From NCBI RefSeq assembly GCF_027587375.1, contig NZ_JAMXIC010000010.1, forward strand, positions 62,001 through 126,000: a stretch of DNA of 64,000 nucleotides, in the 5' to 3' direction. Of this stretch, positions 23,255-31,891 are shown in pieces (position 1 is the stretch's first letter; each line of letters starts with the position of its first letter). This DNA comes from Arthrobacter sp. B2a2-09 (lineage in GTDB: Bacteria > Actinomycetota > Actinomycetes > Actinomycetales > Micrococcaceae). Both the position numbers and the translations under genes were made by a program. Under the pieces are notes generated by a model. That model was not told where the DNA came from. It saw only the letters and a list, made by a program, of their open reading frames with translations, and did no database searches.

Positions 23255-24285
23255 GGACCGGAGAGTTTGGCCTGGAAGTAGGCAGTTTGACCGGTGCCCA
23301 AAAGGTGGCCGTGGTGCTGATGCAGATGAGCCCGGCCAGCGCAGCCTCAGTCATGACCCAGTTCTCCGAGTCCGAGGCCGAGGACATCGCCGCCGAGATC
23401 GTGCGCTTGCGCCGCGTCTCCTCATCCGTGGCGGACCACGTCATGACCGAGTTCCACGACCTTGCGGTCAGCGGACGCCGAACGGCCCGCGGCGGCCAGG
23501 AATTCGCCGTCGGGCTCTTGGAAGCGTCCTTTGGCGCGGATAAAGCGGCCGGTTTCATGGACCGCCTCGCGTCCACCATGGCAGGGAAGTCCTTCGAATT
23601 CCTGGAAATGATGGACCCCGGGCAACTCCTGGCCCTCATCGACAGCGAGATGCCGCAGACCATTGCCCTGATCCTGGCGCACTTGCGGCCGGGCAAGGCC
23701 TCCGCGGTCATGGCCGGGTTGGGCGACGTACAGCGGAGTGAGGTGGCCCGTTGCATCGCCACGATGGGAATGGCTTCGCCCGAGGCCGTGGGCATCGTGG
23801 CCGAGACCCTCAAGGTTCGTGCCGGGGCGGTCATGTCGCAAAGGAAGTCGAGCGAAATTGTCGGCGGCATCCAGCCCCTCGTCGACATCATCAACCGCTC
23901 CGACATCAACACCGAACGCTCCGTGTTGGATGGCCTGGAAACCCTCGATCCGGAGCTGGCCACGGAAGTGCGCGCCCGGATGCTGACCTTCGTGGACATC
24001 GTGAAGTTGGAACGCCGCGACATCCAGCAGATCCTGCGTGGCGTCAGTGCCGAAGTGCTCGCCGTCGCCATGAAGGGTGCCCCTGCCGTGGTGCTCGAGG
24101 CAGTGCGCACGAACGTGTCCGGCCGCAACCTCGAAATCCTGGAAGCCGAGATGGCTTCCGCCGGGCCGGTCCGCGCTTCCCAGGTTGAAGAGGCCCGGGC
24201 AGAGATTGTGCGGTCCATCCGGGAGCTGGAAGCCGAAGGCGCCATCGTAGTCCGGCGCGGCGAAGAAGACGACTATGTCTACTGA
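23251..24285 (+). CDS. fliG: Flagellar motor switch protein FliG
   Basis: A 344-residue FliG with its three armadillo-like domains. N-terminal LTGAQKVAVVLMQMSPASAASVM binds FliF. The middle domain has the EHPQ-like turn and the DPGQLLALIDSEMPQTIALILAHLRPGKASAVM motif. The C-terminal domain (FVDIVKLERRDIQQILRGV...) carries the charged torque helix that contacts MotA. FliM, FliN and MotAB themselves are not in this window. The ATG overlaps the fliF stop and the end overlaps fliH by 11 bp. Confidence 0.93.
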   Translation: MRTGEFGLEVGSLTGAQKVAVVLMQMSPASAASVMTQFSESEAEDIAAEIVRLRRVSSSVADHVMTEFHDLAVSGRRTARGGQEFAVGLLEASFGADKAAGFMDRLASTMAGKSFEFLEMMDPGQLLALIDSEMPQTIALILAHLRPGKASAVMAGLGDVQRSEVARCIATMGMASPEAVGIVAETLKVRAGAVMSQRKSSEIVGGIQPLVDIINRSDINTERSVLDGLETLDPELATEVRARMLTFVDIVKLERRDIQQILRGVSAEVLAVAMKGAPAVVLEAVRTNVSGRNLEILEAEMASAGPVRASQVEEARAEIVRSIRELEAEGAIVVRRGEEDDYVY

Positions 24286-24889
24286 GGCTGAGCTCCGGAG
24301 GGTGGTCTTCCCGGACATCCAGCCGGCCGCGCGGTCGCGCAAGGAGGACCGGGGCTACACCCAGGGACACGCGGCAGGTTACGCGGCCGGGATCCAGGCC
24401 GCGGCCGCGGAACAGCAGCGTCTCCGCGGACAGCTTCAGGCCGAACACCACGCAATGCTCGACGCCGGACGCTTGGCTGTGGCGCAAGGTGTCCGCGCGC
24501 TCGAAGCGGCCGCCGCTGCGTCCCTGCAGCGCCGAGGCGCTGTGTTGGAAGAAGCGCAGGATGTGTTGGCGGCCAGCGCGATGGAGCTTGCCGAAGCCAT
24601 CCTGGGCTACGAACTCAACAAGGGCGGGAACACCGCTCGCGCTGCCTTGGCCCGAGCCCTGGGCGCCGTGTCCGGAGGGGAAACCGTGACTGCCGTCCGT
24701 CTCCACCCGGCGGACCTTGCCGCGCTGGCCGCCGTCGACGTCGTGAACGTTGACGGTGTCGAACTCAAAGCCGATCCCGCGCTGAACCCCGGCGACGCGA
24801 TCGCGGAATATCCGCAAGGCTGGCTCGATGCCCGGCTCAGCACCGCTTTGGACAGGGCGAAAGCGGCCCTGCTGGGGAACGACTTATGA
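24275..24889 (+). CDS. fliH: Flagellar export ATPase regulator FliH
   Basis: A 204-residue FliH. The N-terminal half has GYTQGHAAGYAAGIQAAAAEQQRLRGQL, an Ala-rich GxxxG-type coiled coil typical of FliH (about 25-52). The C-terminal half has VRLHPADLAALA and LNPGDAIAEYPQGWLDARLSTALDRAKAALL, the FliI-binding region. It negatively regulates FliI. It overlaps fliG and, by 4 bp, fliI. Confidence 0.85.
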   Translation: MSTEAELRRVVFPDIQPAARSRKEDRGYTQGHAAGYAAGIQAAAAEQQRLRGQLQAEHHAMLDAGRLAVAQGVRALEAAAAASLQRRGAVLEEAQDVLAASAMELAEAILGYELNKGGNTARAALARALGAVSGGETVTAVRLHPADLAALAAVDVVNVDGVELKADPALNPGDAIAEYPQGWLDARLSTALDRAKAALLGNDL

Positions 24890-26214
24890 GCACTACCGAG
24901 CGGCCACACGCAGGCCGTTTCCGCGCAGCCCTCGCCGCCGCGGCACCGCAGCGCGTGGGCACCGTGACGTCCGTGCTCGGGCTTGGCCTGGAGGTCTCCG
25001 GGTTGGACTGCGCGGTGGGAGATCTGGTCACGGTTGGTGAGGCACCCGGGCTCGACGCCGAAGTGGTCGCCTCGGTCAGTGGCGCCGTCCGCTGCATGCC
25101 GCTGGGACGGTTGTCCGGTGTGGCTGCGGGAGACTCTGCGCGTTCCAAGGGCGCCCCGATCCTGGTCCCTACCGGCCGCGGGCTCTTTGGGCGGGTATTG
25201 GATGGGCTCGGACGTCCGATCGACGGCAAAGGCCCATTGCCCGCCAGTCCCATGGTCCCTTTGGACAACGAAGCACCGTCGGCCATGCACCGCGCCCGCG
25301 TGGACACCCCGCTGCAGACCGGGGTCCGCGTCCTGGACACCATGGCCACTCTTGGCCGCGGCCAGCGCATGGGGTTGTTCGCAGGCTCGGGCGTCGGCAA
25401 GTCCTCGCTGCTGTCCATGATCGCCCGCGGCACGGATGCCGAAGTCTCCGTGATTGCACTGGTGGGGGAGCGCGGACGTGAAGTGCGCGAGTTCCTGGAA
25501 GACGACCTCGGCCCCGAAGGCCTGGCCCGTTCCGTCGTGGTTGTTGCCACGTCCGACGAGCCCGCCCTGATGCGCCTGCGCGCCGCCGTCACGGCCACCC
25601 GGATTGCCGAATCGTTCCGCGAAGCCGGCCAGGACGTGGTGCTCATGATGGATTCACTCACCCGCGTAGCTATGGCCCAACGCGAAATCGGCCTCTCCGC
25701 CGGCGAGCCGCCCGCCACCCGCGGCTACCCGCCGTCGACCTTTTCCGTGCTGGCCCGGCTCCTGGAACGCGCTGGCACCGCCGAAACCGGATCCGTGACC
25801 GGCATCTACACGGTGCTGGTGGACGGCGACGACCACAACGAACCGATCGCCGACGCCGCCCGCTCGATCCTCGACGGACACGTGGTCCTGGACCGGAAGC
25901 TCGCCGTCACGGGGCACTTTCCCTCGGTGGACGTGCTTGGTTCGGTGTCCCGTGTGGCCTCCAAGGTCAACTCCGCCGATCGCACGGCGCTCGCGGCATC
26001 CCTGCGCAGGGTCCTCGCCGCGCGGCGCAGCGCCCAGGACCTGATCGACGTCGGCGCCTACCACCGCGGCAGCAATCCCTTGGTTGACGCGGCACTGGAC
26101 CATGAAGCCGCCATCAACCGGTTCCTGCAGCAAAGCATGGACGAATCCACCCCGTACAGCGAGTCCTGGCCGGAGCTCTTCGGCCTCTCAGCAAGCCTCG
26201 AAGGAGCCGCGTGA
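24886..26214 (+). CDS. fliI: Flagellum-specific ATP synthase FliI
   Basis: A 442-residue F1-beta-like hexameric ATPase of the type III export system. Walker A AGSGVGKSS lies at 166-174, Walker B DVVLMMDSLTR near 249-259, and SAGEPPATRGYPPSTF near 270-285 is typical of FliI/YscN. The N-terminal barrel and C-terminal helical domain are present. It starts ATG 24886, overlapping the fliH stop (ATGA), and its stop overlaps fliJ. Intact, with no motif missing. Confidence 0.95.
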   Translation: MSTTERPHAGRFRAALAAAAPQRVGTVTSVLGLGLEVSGLDCAVGDLVTVGEAPGLDAEVVASVSGAVRCMPLGRLSGVAAGDSARSKGAPILVPTGRGLFGRVLDGLGRPIDGKGPLPASPMVPLDNEAPSAMHRARVDTPLQTGVRVLDTMATLGRGQRMGLFAGSGVGKSSLLSMIARGTDAEVSVIALVGERGREVREFLEDDLGPEGLARSVVVVATSDEPALMRLRAAVTATRIAESFREAGQDVVLMMDSLTRVAMAQREIGLSAGEPPATRGYPPSTFSVLARLLERAGTAETGSVTGIYTVLVDGDDHNEPIADAARSILDGHVVLDRKLAVTGHFPSVDVLGSVSRVASKVNSADRTALAASLRRVLAARRSAQDLIDVGAYHRGSNPLVDAALDHEAAINRFLQQSMDESTPYSESWPELFGLSASLEGAA

Positions 26215-26636
26215 ACCGTCAATTCTCCCTGGCCGGGCTGTTGCGCCTGCGCCAGACGCAGCAGGATGCAGCCGCCAGTGGACTGGCCCGGGCCAACTCC
26301 CGGTCCACATCCTTGCGATCCCGCCGGGCTGAGGCCCGCGAGGAACTGGCCGATTCCGCCGGAGATGCTGGAAGCTCTGCTTCACTCCTGGCCATCGCGG
26401 CCTCCCGCGCGTCCGCGCAAAGCATGTTGGCCGAGCTTGACGCCTTGGCCGCCAGCGCAGAGGCTGAAGCCGCGGAGGCCCGCGCGGAATACACCGAAGC
26501 CAAGCGTCGCGCGGTAGGACTAGAGAAGCTCGAAACCCGCCACGGAGCCGCCTTCGAGGCTTCCGCACTGCGCGCTGAACAAGGCGTGTTGGACGAGATC
26601 GCGTCCTCAGCTTGGCACCGGAAGGCCACCTCATGA
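26211..26636 (+). CDS. fliJ: FliJ-like flagellar export chaperone
   Basis: A 141-residue helical coiled-coil protein, rich in Ala, Arg and Glu, with few aromatic residues (MNRQFSLAGLLRLRQTQQDAAASGLARANSR...). It lies in the fliJ position after fliI, with a GTGA overlap. FliJ is the stalk of the export ATPase and escorts substrates. Sequence identity among FliJ proteins is low, so synteny and the two-helix coiled coil carry the call. Confidence 0.8.
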   Translation: MNRQFSLAGLLRLRQTQQDAAASGLARANSRSTSLRSRRAEAREELADSAGDAGSSASLLAIAASRASAQSMLAELDALAASAEAEAAEARAEYTEAKRRAVGLEKLETRHGAAFEASALRAEQGVLDEIASSAWHRKATS

Positions 26637-27343
26637 GCATGACCGAGGCCATCGGGCGCATCCAGAGCATCCAGTCGATGTTGCAGCAACTAAGCCAAGG
26701 CGTCCGCCCGCAAGCATCTTCCACGAGCGCCGGGACAGCGGACCCTTCCGCGGGCACGGCCTCTTCCACGGACGCGGCGTCCTTCGCGCAAGCGTTGAGT
26801 ACCGCCGTCGGGGGCTCGACGACGCCGGACGTGAGCCAGCTTGCTTCTTCTCTGGGGCTCGACGGCACTGCCCTCTCCGGTATTGCGGGGCTCACCGGTG
26901 CTGCGGGCCTTACCGGCGCTGCAGGCACGGGCGCGCTTTCGGGCGTCGGGGCCGGCACGGCGACCGGCGGTGTCACGGGCGACGCCGTAGTGGCCGACGC
27001 CAAGAAATACGTGGGCGTGCCCTACGTCTGGGGCGGCACGAACCCGGCCGTGGGCATGGATTGCTCCGGCTTCGTGCAGCGCGTCTTCAAGGACCTGGGC
27101 GTCGACCTGCCCCGCGTCGTCAGCGACCAGATGCGTCAAGGCACCCCCGTGGCGTCCTTGGCCCAGGCCAAGCCCGGCGACCTGCTGGTCAGTTTCGGCG
27201 GCGAACACATCTCCATCTACCTCGGCAACGGCAAAGCGATCGATGCGCCCGTCCCCGGCCAGACCATCCAGATCCGCGATGCGTGGGAACAGCAGTCCAA
27301 TCTGACCGCGATCCGCCGAATTGTCCCCGCGGGAGGCTCGTGA
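26633..27343 (+). CDS. NlpC/P60 family peptidoglycan hydrolase within the flagellar operon
   Basis: A 236-residue protein. Residues 1-115 are a Thr/Ser/Gly/Ala-rich helical and linker part (SMTEAIGRIQSIQSMLQQLS at the start). Residues 118-236 are an NlpC/P60 (C40) domain: nucleophile Cys144 in GMDCSGFVQRVF, His192 in GEHISIYLG and a polar residue (Asp204) at the third catalytic position. Such enzymes cleave peptidoglycan stem peptides. Located between fliJ and fliK with an ATGA overlap, and with no FlgJ muramidase in the cluster, it probably opens the wall for the rod. No signal peptide, so it is expected to leave through the flagellar export gate (inference). Confidence 0.82.
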   Translation: MSMTEAIGRIQSIQSMLQQLSQGVRPQASSTSAGTADPSAGTASSTDAASFAQALSTAVGGSTTPDVSQLASSLGLDGTALSGIAGLTGAAGLTGAAGTGALSGVGAGTATGGVTGDAVVADAKKYVGVPYVWGGTNPAVGMDCSGFVQRVFKDLGVDLPRVVSDQMRQGTPVASLAQAKPGDLLVSFGGEHISIYLGNGKAIDAPVPGQTIQIRDAWEQQSNLTAIRRIVPAGGS

Positions 27344-28848
27344 TGCAGTTGCCCCCGGCCGGTGTGGCCGCTCCGCGTCCTGCCGCTCCTGGCTCTCCGG
27401 CCGCCTCTCACTCTGGCGCGGCTGCCGGTTTTGATGCCGTGATGAACGGCGTGCTGGCATCCGACGCGCAGACATCCGATGGGACCGTCCGGCAGGCGCC
27501 CGACGACGGCGCGCAGGGAAAGCCTGCCGCCGACGGTCCCGGGACGGCCGCCCGAGCCGCTAAACCGGAGGCGTCGAAGGGCGCCAAGGACACGGCTGAT
27601 ACGGCTGGTGCGGTTGATGCACCTGGTGCGGCTGATGTAGCGAGCGCGGCGGCCTCTGTTGCGGGCGGACTCGCGATGGCCGGAATCGCTGCGGGGACCG
27701 CTGCTCCGCGGGAGATTGCGGCGGGCGTTGCTGTGCCGGTCAAGGAGGGTGTCGTTGACGGTAACGCCCCGATTGCAGGCACTTCGGCAACAGCAAACCT
27801 TGTAGTTGGGGTGCCTGCGGGCAGCACTCAGGCGACGCCGGCTGGAGCGGGGGTAGGCGCTGCGCAGGGGAACCCGGTGCTTTTGGAGAACACAGTGCCT
27901 TTGAATAACACGGTGCCTTTGAATAACACAGTGCCTTCCACGAACACAGTGCCTTTGAGGGCCCCGGGTGCTTCGGCTCTGGTTCCTTCGGTCCCTGCTT
28001 CCATGCTGCCGGCAGCGCTCACGACCGGAAGCCCGGTTCAGAGATCAACCAAGTCTGGTCCGGTCCCGGCAAGTGCCTCAACAACGAGCCCGCCGCCGGC
28101 TGGCACCCTGCCCACCAGTCTGCAGCCCGGTAGCCCGTCGCCTCTCGACCCGCCCCCCGCTAGCCTCGAACCCGCGGTTTACGCGACCGCGGCCCAAGCG
28201 CGCGAGTCCGGCACCGCCGTCGTACTTCCCACTGGAAAACCCGCGATGCAACGGGACTCACCACGGGTGCTTGGGCAGGACTCCCCGGGCGCCGCGGCAC
28301 CCGGGCTTCCCGCGGGGATCCAGGCCGGAATTCCGGTGGTGGTGCAGCCGGCGTCGCCACTCCAGCAAGCCCGTTCGACAGCTCTTCCAGGCATGGCAAT
28401 GCCCACGCCCCAGGCGGACCCGGCGAAACTGCTGCCCCAAGTGTCTGGACCGCTGTTCTCCCTTGCATCGGCGGCGCCCGGCGCGCACGTGATGACCTTG
28501 AAGCTGTCCCCGGAAGACCTCGGTCCGCTGACTGTCCGGGCCCATATCGGCGGCGCAGGAGTACGGATCGAATTGTTCGCCCCCGGAGACGCCGGCCGCG
28601 AGGCAGTGCGCAGCATCCTGCCGGAACTGCGGCGCGGACTCGGGGAATCAGGTTTCGGCGCCAGCCTTGACCTGTCCGAACACAACGCCCCAGCCGATGC
28701 CGGTGCGAGCGGCTCGGACCCCCGGGACCGGCGCCCGGCGGAAAGCACGGGCTTCCCACGAGGCAGCGACGGCGAGCCGGTTCGCCTGCCGCGGACCGCC
28801 GTCGTACTTCCCCGAAGCAGTAACAGCAGCCTGGACATTCTCGTCTGA
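27343..28848 (+). CDS. fliK: Flagellar hook-length control protein FliK
   Basis: A 501-residue FliK. A long low-complexity Ala/Pro/Ser/Gly-rich N-terminal ruler (about 1-370) contains four copies of a six-residue repeat (NTVPLN-type, about 183-206). The conserved C-terminal FliK_C domain is MTLKLSPEDLGPLTVRAHIGGAGVRIELFAPGDAGREAVRSILPELRRGLGESGF near 385-440. FliK is secreted to measure hook length and switches export specificity at FlhB. The start ATG 27343 overlaps the previous stop (TGATG). Codon and composition bias differ from the neighbours because of the Ala/Pro ruler. Confidence 0.85.
   Translation: MQLPPAGVAAPRPAAPGSPAASHSGAAAGFDAVMNGVLASDAQTSDGTVRQAPDDGAQGKPAADGPGTAARAAKPEASKGAKDTADTAGAVDAPGAADVASAAASVAGGLAMAGIAAGTAAPREIAAGVAVPVKEGVVDGNAPIAGTSATANLVVGVPAGSTQATPAGAGVGAAQGNPVLLENTVPLNNTVPLNNTVPSTNTVPLRAPGASALVPSVPASMLPAALTTGSPVQRSTKSGPVPASASTTSPPPAGTLPTSLQPGSPSPLDPPPASLEPAVYATAAQARESGTAVVLPTGKPAMQRDSPRVLGQDSPGAAAPGLPAGIQAGIPVVVQPASPLQQARSTALPGMAMPTPQADPAKLLPQVSGPLFSLASAAPGAHVMTLKLSPEDLGPLTVRAHIGGAGVRIELFAPGDAGREAVRSILPELRRGLGESGFGASLDLSEHNAPADAGASGSDPRDRRPAESTGFPRGSDGEPVRLPRTAVVLPRSSNSSLDILV
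27889..27960 (+). repeat. Four tandem 18-bp units inside fliK
   Basis: Unit aacacagtgcctttgaat is repeated four times with minor changes (27889, 27907, 27925, 27943), encoding NTVPLN, NTVPLN, NTVPST, NTVPLR. Copy number could change the FliK ruler length in 6-residue steps. Confidence 0.8.
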
Positions 28849-28864
28849 TGAAGGAGAGCCAAAA

Positions 28865-29323
28865 GTGACCATCCAAGCAATCGCGGCAAGCAGCGGAGTC
28901 CAGCCGGGAACCACCGCGACTGGAACCACGGCGCCCACGCCCTCGCAGACCATGGACTCGAGCATGTTCATGTCCCTCCTGGTGACGCAACTGAAGAACC
29001 AGGACCCGAGCGCCCCCATGGACACCAACCAGATGATGAGCCAGACCGTGCAGCTGTCCATGATGGAGAAGATGACGGAGCTCACCGCCGACGCCAAGGA
29101 GAGCTTTTCACTCCAGATGCGGAGCGCTGCGGCACAAATCATCGGCCACAACGTCAGCTACGCGCTCGCCGACGGGACAAAGGGCTCCGGCGTCGCGAGT
29201 TCGGTTTCCTTCGCTGCCGGAACCCCCACTGTGGCGGTCGGGGGAGTAAACGTTCCGCTCGATTCAATCAGCGGGATGACGGCCGCATCCTCGCCCACAC
29301 CCACTGCTTCGCCCACCGCCTGA
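28865..29323 (+). CDS. flgD: Flagellar hook scaffold protein FlgD
   Basis: A 152-residue FlgD: TMDSSMFMSLLVTQLKNQDPSAPMDTNQMMSQTVQLSMMEKMTEL (about 33-77) is the diagnostic FlgD_N segment, followed by a short beta-rich C-terminus. It caps the growing hook. GTG 28865 has AAGGAGA seven bases upstream. The frame remains open upstream into fliK but the earlier part shows no FlgD character. Near the lower end of family length, lacking the extended Ig-like domain. Confidence 0.9.
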   Translation: MTIQAIAASSGVQPGTTATGTTAPTPSQTMDSSMFMSLLVTQLKNQDPSAPMDTNQMMSQTVQLSMMEKMTELTADAKESFSLQMRSAAAQIIGHNVSYALADGTKGSGVASSVSFAAGTPTVAVGGVNVPLDSISGMTAASSPTPTASPTA

Positions 29324-29375
29324 CGCTCCACACCCCCGAACCACCCCCCCGAACCACCCGAAGAAAGGCAACACC

Positions 29376-30548
29376 ATGCTTCGTTCGCTGTACTCCGGAA
29401 TCTCCGGCCTCCGTGCCCACCAGGCCATGCTGGACGTCACGGGAAACAACATCGCCAACGTGAACACGGCCGGCTTCAAGGCTTCCTCCACCCAGTTCCA
29501 GGACACGCTCTCGCAGATGACCCAGGGCGCGGGCGCCCCGCAGACTGAAACCGGTGGCACCAACCCCGCCCAAATCGGCTTGGGTGTTCGAGTGGCGGGG
29601 ATCAGCACCAACTTCAGCCAGGGTTCTTCGCAGAACACCGGGCGAGCCACTGACATGATGATCTCCGGCGACGGGTTCTTCATCACCAGCAAGGCCGGGC
29701 AGCAGCTCTACACCCGCGCCGGCGCCTTCGACATGGACGCGGCCGGCCGCCTCGTGAGTCCCGACGGCGGGATCCTGCAGGGCTGGTCCGCCGCCAACGG
29801 TGTGGTGAACCAGGGAGGTCCCGTTGGCCCCATCGCCCTCTCGCCCAACACGACGTCGGCAGCCGTCGCCACCACCAAGACCTCGCTGGACGGCAACCTG
29901 CCGTCCGACGCGGCGGTGGGAACCAGCGTGGAGCGGCAGGTCAAGGTGTACGACGCCGACGGCGCCTCCCGCAGCCTGACGCTCACGTTTAGCCGCTCTG
30001 CGGGCGGCTGGGATGTGGCCGGGGCAGATGCCAACGGCGCCACAGGCAACTCGTCGCTTACGTTCGCGAACGGTGCATTGACCTCGGGCGGCGCCATGAC
30101 GGTCGGCGGCATAGCAGTGGACATGTCCACTGTTACCGGCTTCGCGGCCATGAGCACACTCACGGTCGGCAGCCAGAACGGATCCGAGGCAGGAAAGCTG
30201 GAGTCCTTCACCCTCGGCGGTGACGGCTCACTCATCGGCTCGTTCAGCAACGGCGCCAAGCAGGTCCTGGCACGCGTGGCCCTTGCCAGATTCACCAACC
30301 CCGGCGGCCTTGAGAAAGACGGTAGCTCGACATACGTGGCCACCGCCAACTCCGGCGCGGCCCAGTTGGGCGCACCGGGCGACGCCGGACTCGGTACCTT
30401 GACCGCCGGCGCCCTGGAAATGTCCAACGTGGACCTCTCCCAGGAATTCACCAACCTGATCGTGGCCCAGCGCGGCTTCCAGGCCAACGCCCGCATCATC
30501 ACCACCTCGGACGAGGTTCTGCAGGAGCTGACCAACCTGAAGCACTAG
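29376..30548 (+). CDS. flgE: Flagellar hook protein FlgE
   Basis: A 390-residue FlgE. The N-terminus LRSLYSGISGLRAHQAMLDVTGNNIANVNTAGFKASSTQFQDTLSQ and C-terminal FTNLIVAQRGFQANARIITTSDEVLQELTNLKH are the D0 regions; the middle carries the hook D1/D2 domains (ISTNFSQGSSQ, TGRATDMMISGDGFFI). It polymerises into the hook under FlgD, and its length is set by FliK. ATG 29376 is preceded by AAAGGCAACACC. It is the last flagellar gene here; a glycosyltransferase gene faces it 19 bp downstream. Confidence 0.93.
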   Translation: MLRSLYSGISGLRAHQAMLDVTGNNIANVNTAGFKASSTQFQDTLSQMTQGAGAPQTETGGTNPAQIGLGVRVAGISTNFSQGSSQNTGRATDMMISGDGFFITSKAGQQLYTRAGAFDMDAAGRLVSPDGGILQGWSAANGVVNQGGPVGPIALSPNTTSAAVATTKTSLDGNLPSDAAVGTSVERQVKVYDADGASRSLTLTFSRSAGGWDVAGADANGATGNSSLTFANGALTSGGAMTVGGIAVDMSTVTGFAAMSTLTVGSQNGSEAGKLESFTLGGDGSLIGSFSNGAKQVLARVALARFTNPGGLEKDGSSTYVATANSGAAQLGAPGDAGLGTLTAGALEMSNVDLSQEFTNLIVAQRGFQANARIITTSDEVLQELTNLKH

Positions 30549-30567
30549 CGCGTGGGGCGGCGCCCCG

Positions 30568-31788
30568 CTACACCTGCTTACCAGCGGCCCGCAGTGCAGC
30601 TACGACGGGCGGCGTTCCGTCTTCCGTTGCGAGGGATGCCGCCAGTTGGCGTGCGCGTGCGGCGTAGGCCGGAGTCGTGCTGGCCTGCGTGATGGCGGCG
30701 GCCAGCCGTTCGGTGGTGACTTCCTTGTAAGGGACCGGTTGCGGGCCCGCTCCGAGGGACGCGATCCGGGCAGCCCAGAACGGTTGGTCCGTGTATATCG
30801 GCACGCCAACCGTTGGCACACCGGCGCGCAGCCCTGCCGCGGCTGTCCCCGCTCCGGCATGGTGGACCACCGCGGCCATCTGCGGGAACAGCCATTCGTG
30901 CGGGACGGCTCCGATGCCGATGGCATCGGCCCCGGAGACACCCCGTACGCCTTGCAGCACCGCGCGCACCCCGGCGCGCTGCGCGACGTCGAGCATGAAG
31001 TCGGCGTCCAAGGCCGCGCTGCTACCGAACCCCATGAAGACCGGGGCAGGTCCGTCCGCGAGGAATTCGAGCAGCTCCGCAGGTGGCTGCCAGCCCGGCT
31101 GGGCTTCCGGCCACCAGTAGCCGGTCATGGTAAGTCCGGAGCGCCAGTCCGCCGGGCGCGGAAATATGGTCGGGCTGATGCCGTGGAGTATGGGGAGGTT
31201 GGCTTTTCTACGGTGCCGTTCGGCAGTGGCCCGGGATTTCTTGTCTAGCCCGAGGACTTGGCGGATGCGGGCGCTCGGTGCGTCGTAGGGTGCCTTTCCC
31301 GCGGAGATCAGTGAACCGAGCAGCTTGTTGCCGACCGGTCCCAGGCTGCGGGCGGTCCCCAGAACCACAGGCGGGTAGGCGGCGCTGGGTTCGGTCGGCT
31401 GCAGATGGGCGCCGAGGGCGGGGATGCCGAGAGCCTCAGCCACGTCGTAGGCATAGGGAGCGATCGTATTGGCCAGGATCACGTCGGCGCCGGCCTCGGC
31501 TGCCGCCAGTGTGCCGGTCGCGGCGAGGTCCATGTAGTCACCGAGTTCGCGCATGTACCTGCGCAGATCCGCGCCCGTGGACTTCTTCCCTGGCTCGGCA
31601 GGGCTAACCAGGTGGCTCACGTCCCCGGGCAATTCGCGGTGCTCGCACCCGGCTGAGATGACCAGCGGGGCATAGGCGGCATCGGCCGCGATTGCGACGT
31701 CAAAGCCCAACGTTTGAAGTCTGCCACCGAGCCCTGCCATCGGGGCCACATCGCCTCGGGTCCCGGGCGTAATCATGAGCACTCGCAT
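30568..31788 (-). CDS. GT1-type UDP-glycosyltransferase (YjiC/MGT class)
   Basis: A 406-residue GT-B glycosyltransferase of the class acting on macrolides, sterols and other lipophilic acceptors. N-terminus MRVLMITPGTRGDVAPMAGLGGRLQTLGFDV. The C-terminal donor domain has VPHEWLFPQMAAVVHHAGAGTAAAGLRAGVPTVGVPIYTDQPFWAARI near 300-347, the nucleotide-sugar binding signature. The start at ATG 31788 has GAGGA seven bases upstream on the minus strand; the open frame extends to 31806. It is divergent from a TetR gene with a dyad between them, so its expression is probably induced by its own aglycone, as in antibiotic-glycosylation resistance pairs. Confidence 0.83.
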   Translation of the reverse strand: MRVLMITPGTRGDVAPMAGLGGRLQTLGFDVAIAADAAYAPLVISAGCEHRELPGDVSHLVSPAEPGKKSTGADLRRYMRELGDYMDLAATGTLAAAEAGADVILANTIAPYAYDVAEALGIPALGAHLQPTEPSAAYPPVVLGTARSLGPVGNKLLGSLISAGKAPYDAPSARIRQVLGLDKKSRATAERHRRKANLPILHGISPTIFPRPADWRSGLTMTGYWWPEAQPGWQPPAELLEFLADGPAPVFMGFGSSAALDADFMLDVAQRAGVRAVLQGVRGVSGADAIGIGAVPHEWLFPQMAAVVHHAGAGTAAAGLRAGVPTVGVPIYTDQPFWAARIASLGAGPQPVPYKEVTTERLAAAITQASTTPAYAARARQLAASLATEDGTPPVVAALRAAGKQV

Positions 31789-31808
31789 AATGTTCCTCAG
31801 TCCCATCG

Positions 31809-31829
31809 ATTGCGATCACTGTTCGCAAT
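31809..31829. promoter_or_regulatory. Operator between glycosyltransferase and TetR genes
   Basis: ATTGCGA-TCACTGT-TCGCAAT: perfect 7-bp inverted arms with a 7-bp centre in the divergent intergenic region (21 nt from the glycosyltransferase start). Confidence 0.6.
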
Positions 31830-31891
31830 TAAATATATAGTGAAATGGATGCTGGACCAATCCAAGCGGGCGGACGAAAGGCGGAGCAGGC

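Noticed and set aside
30554..30566. GGGGC-GGC-GCCCC hairpin between flgE and the glycosyltransferase
   Set aside because: Only 5 bp of stem, no T-run and overlapping a GC-rich stop region; too weak to call as a terminator.
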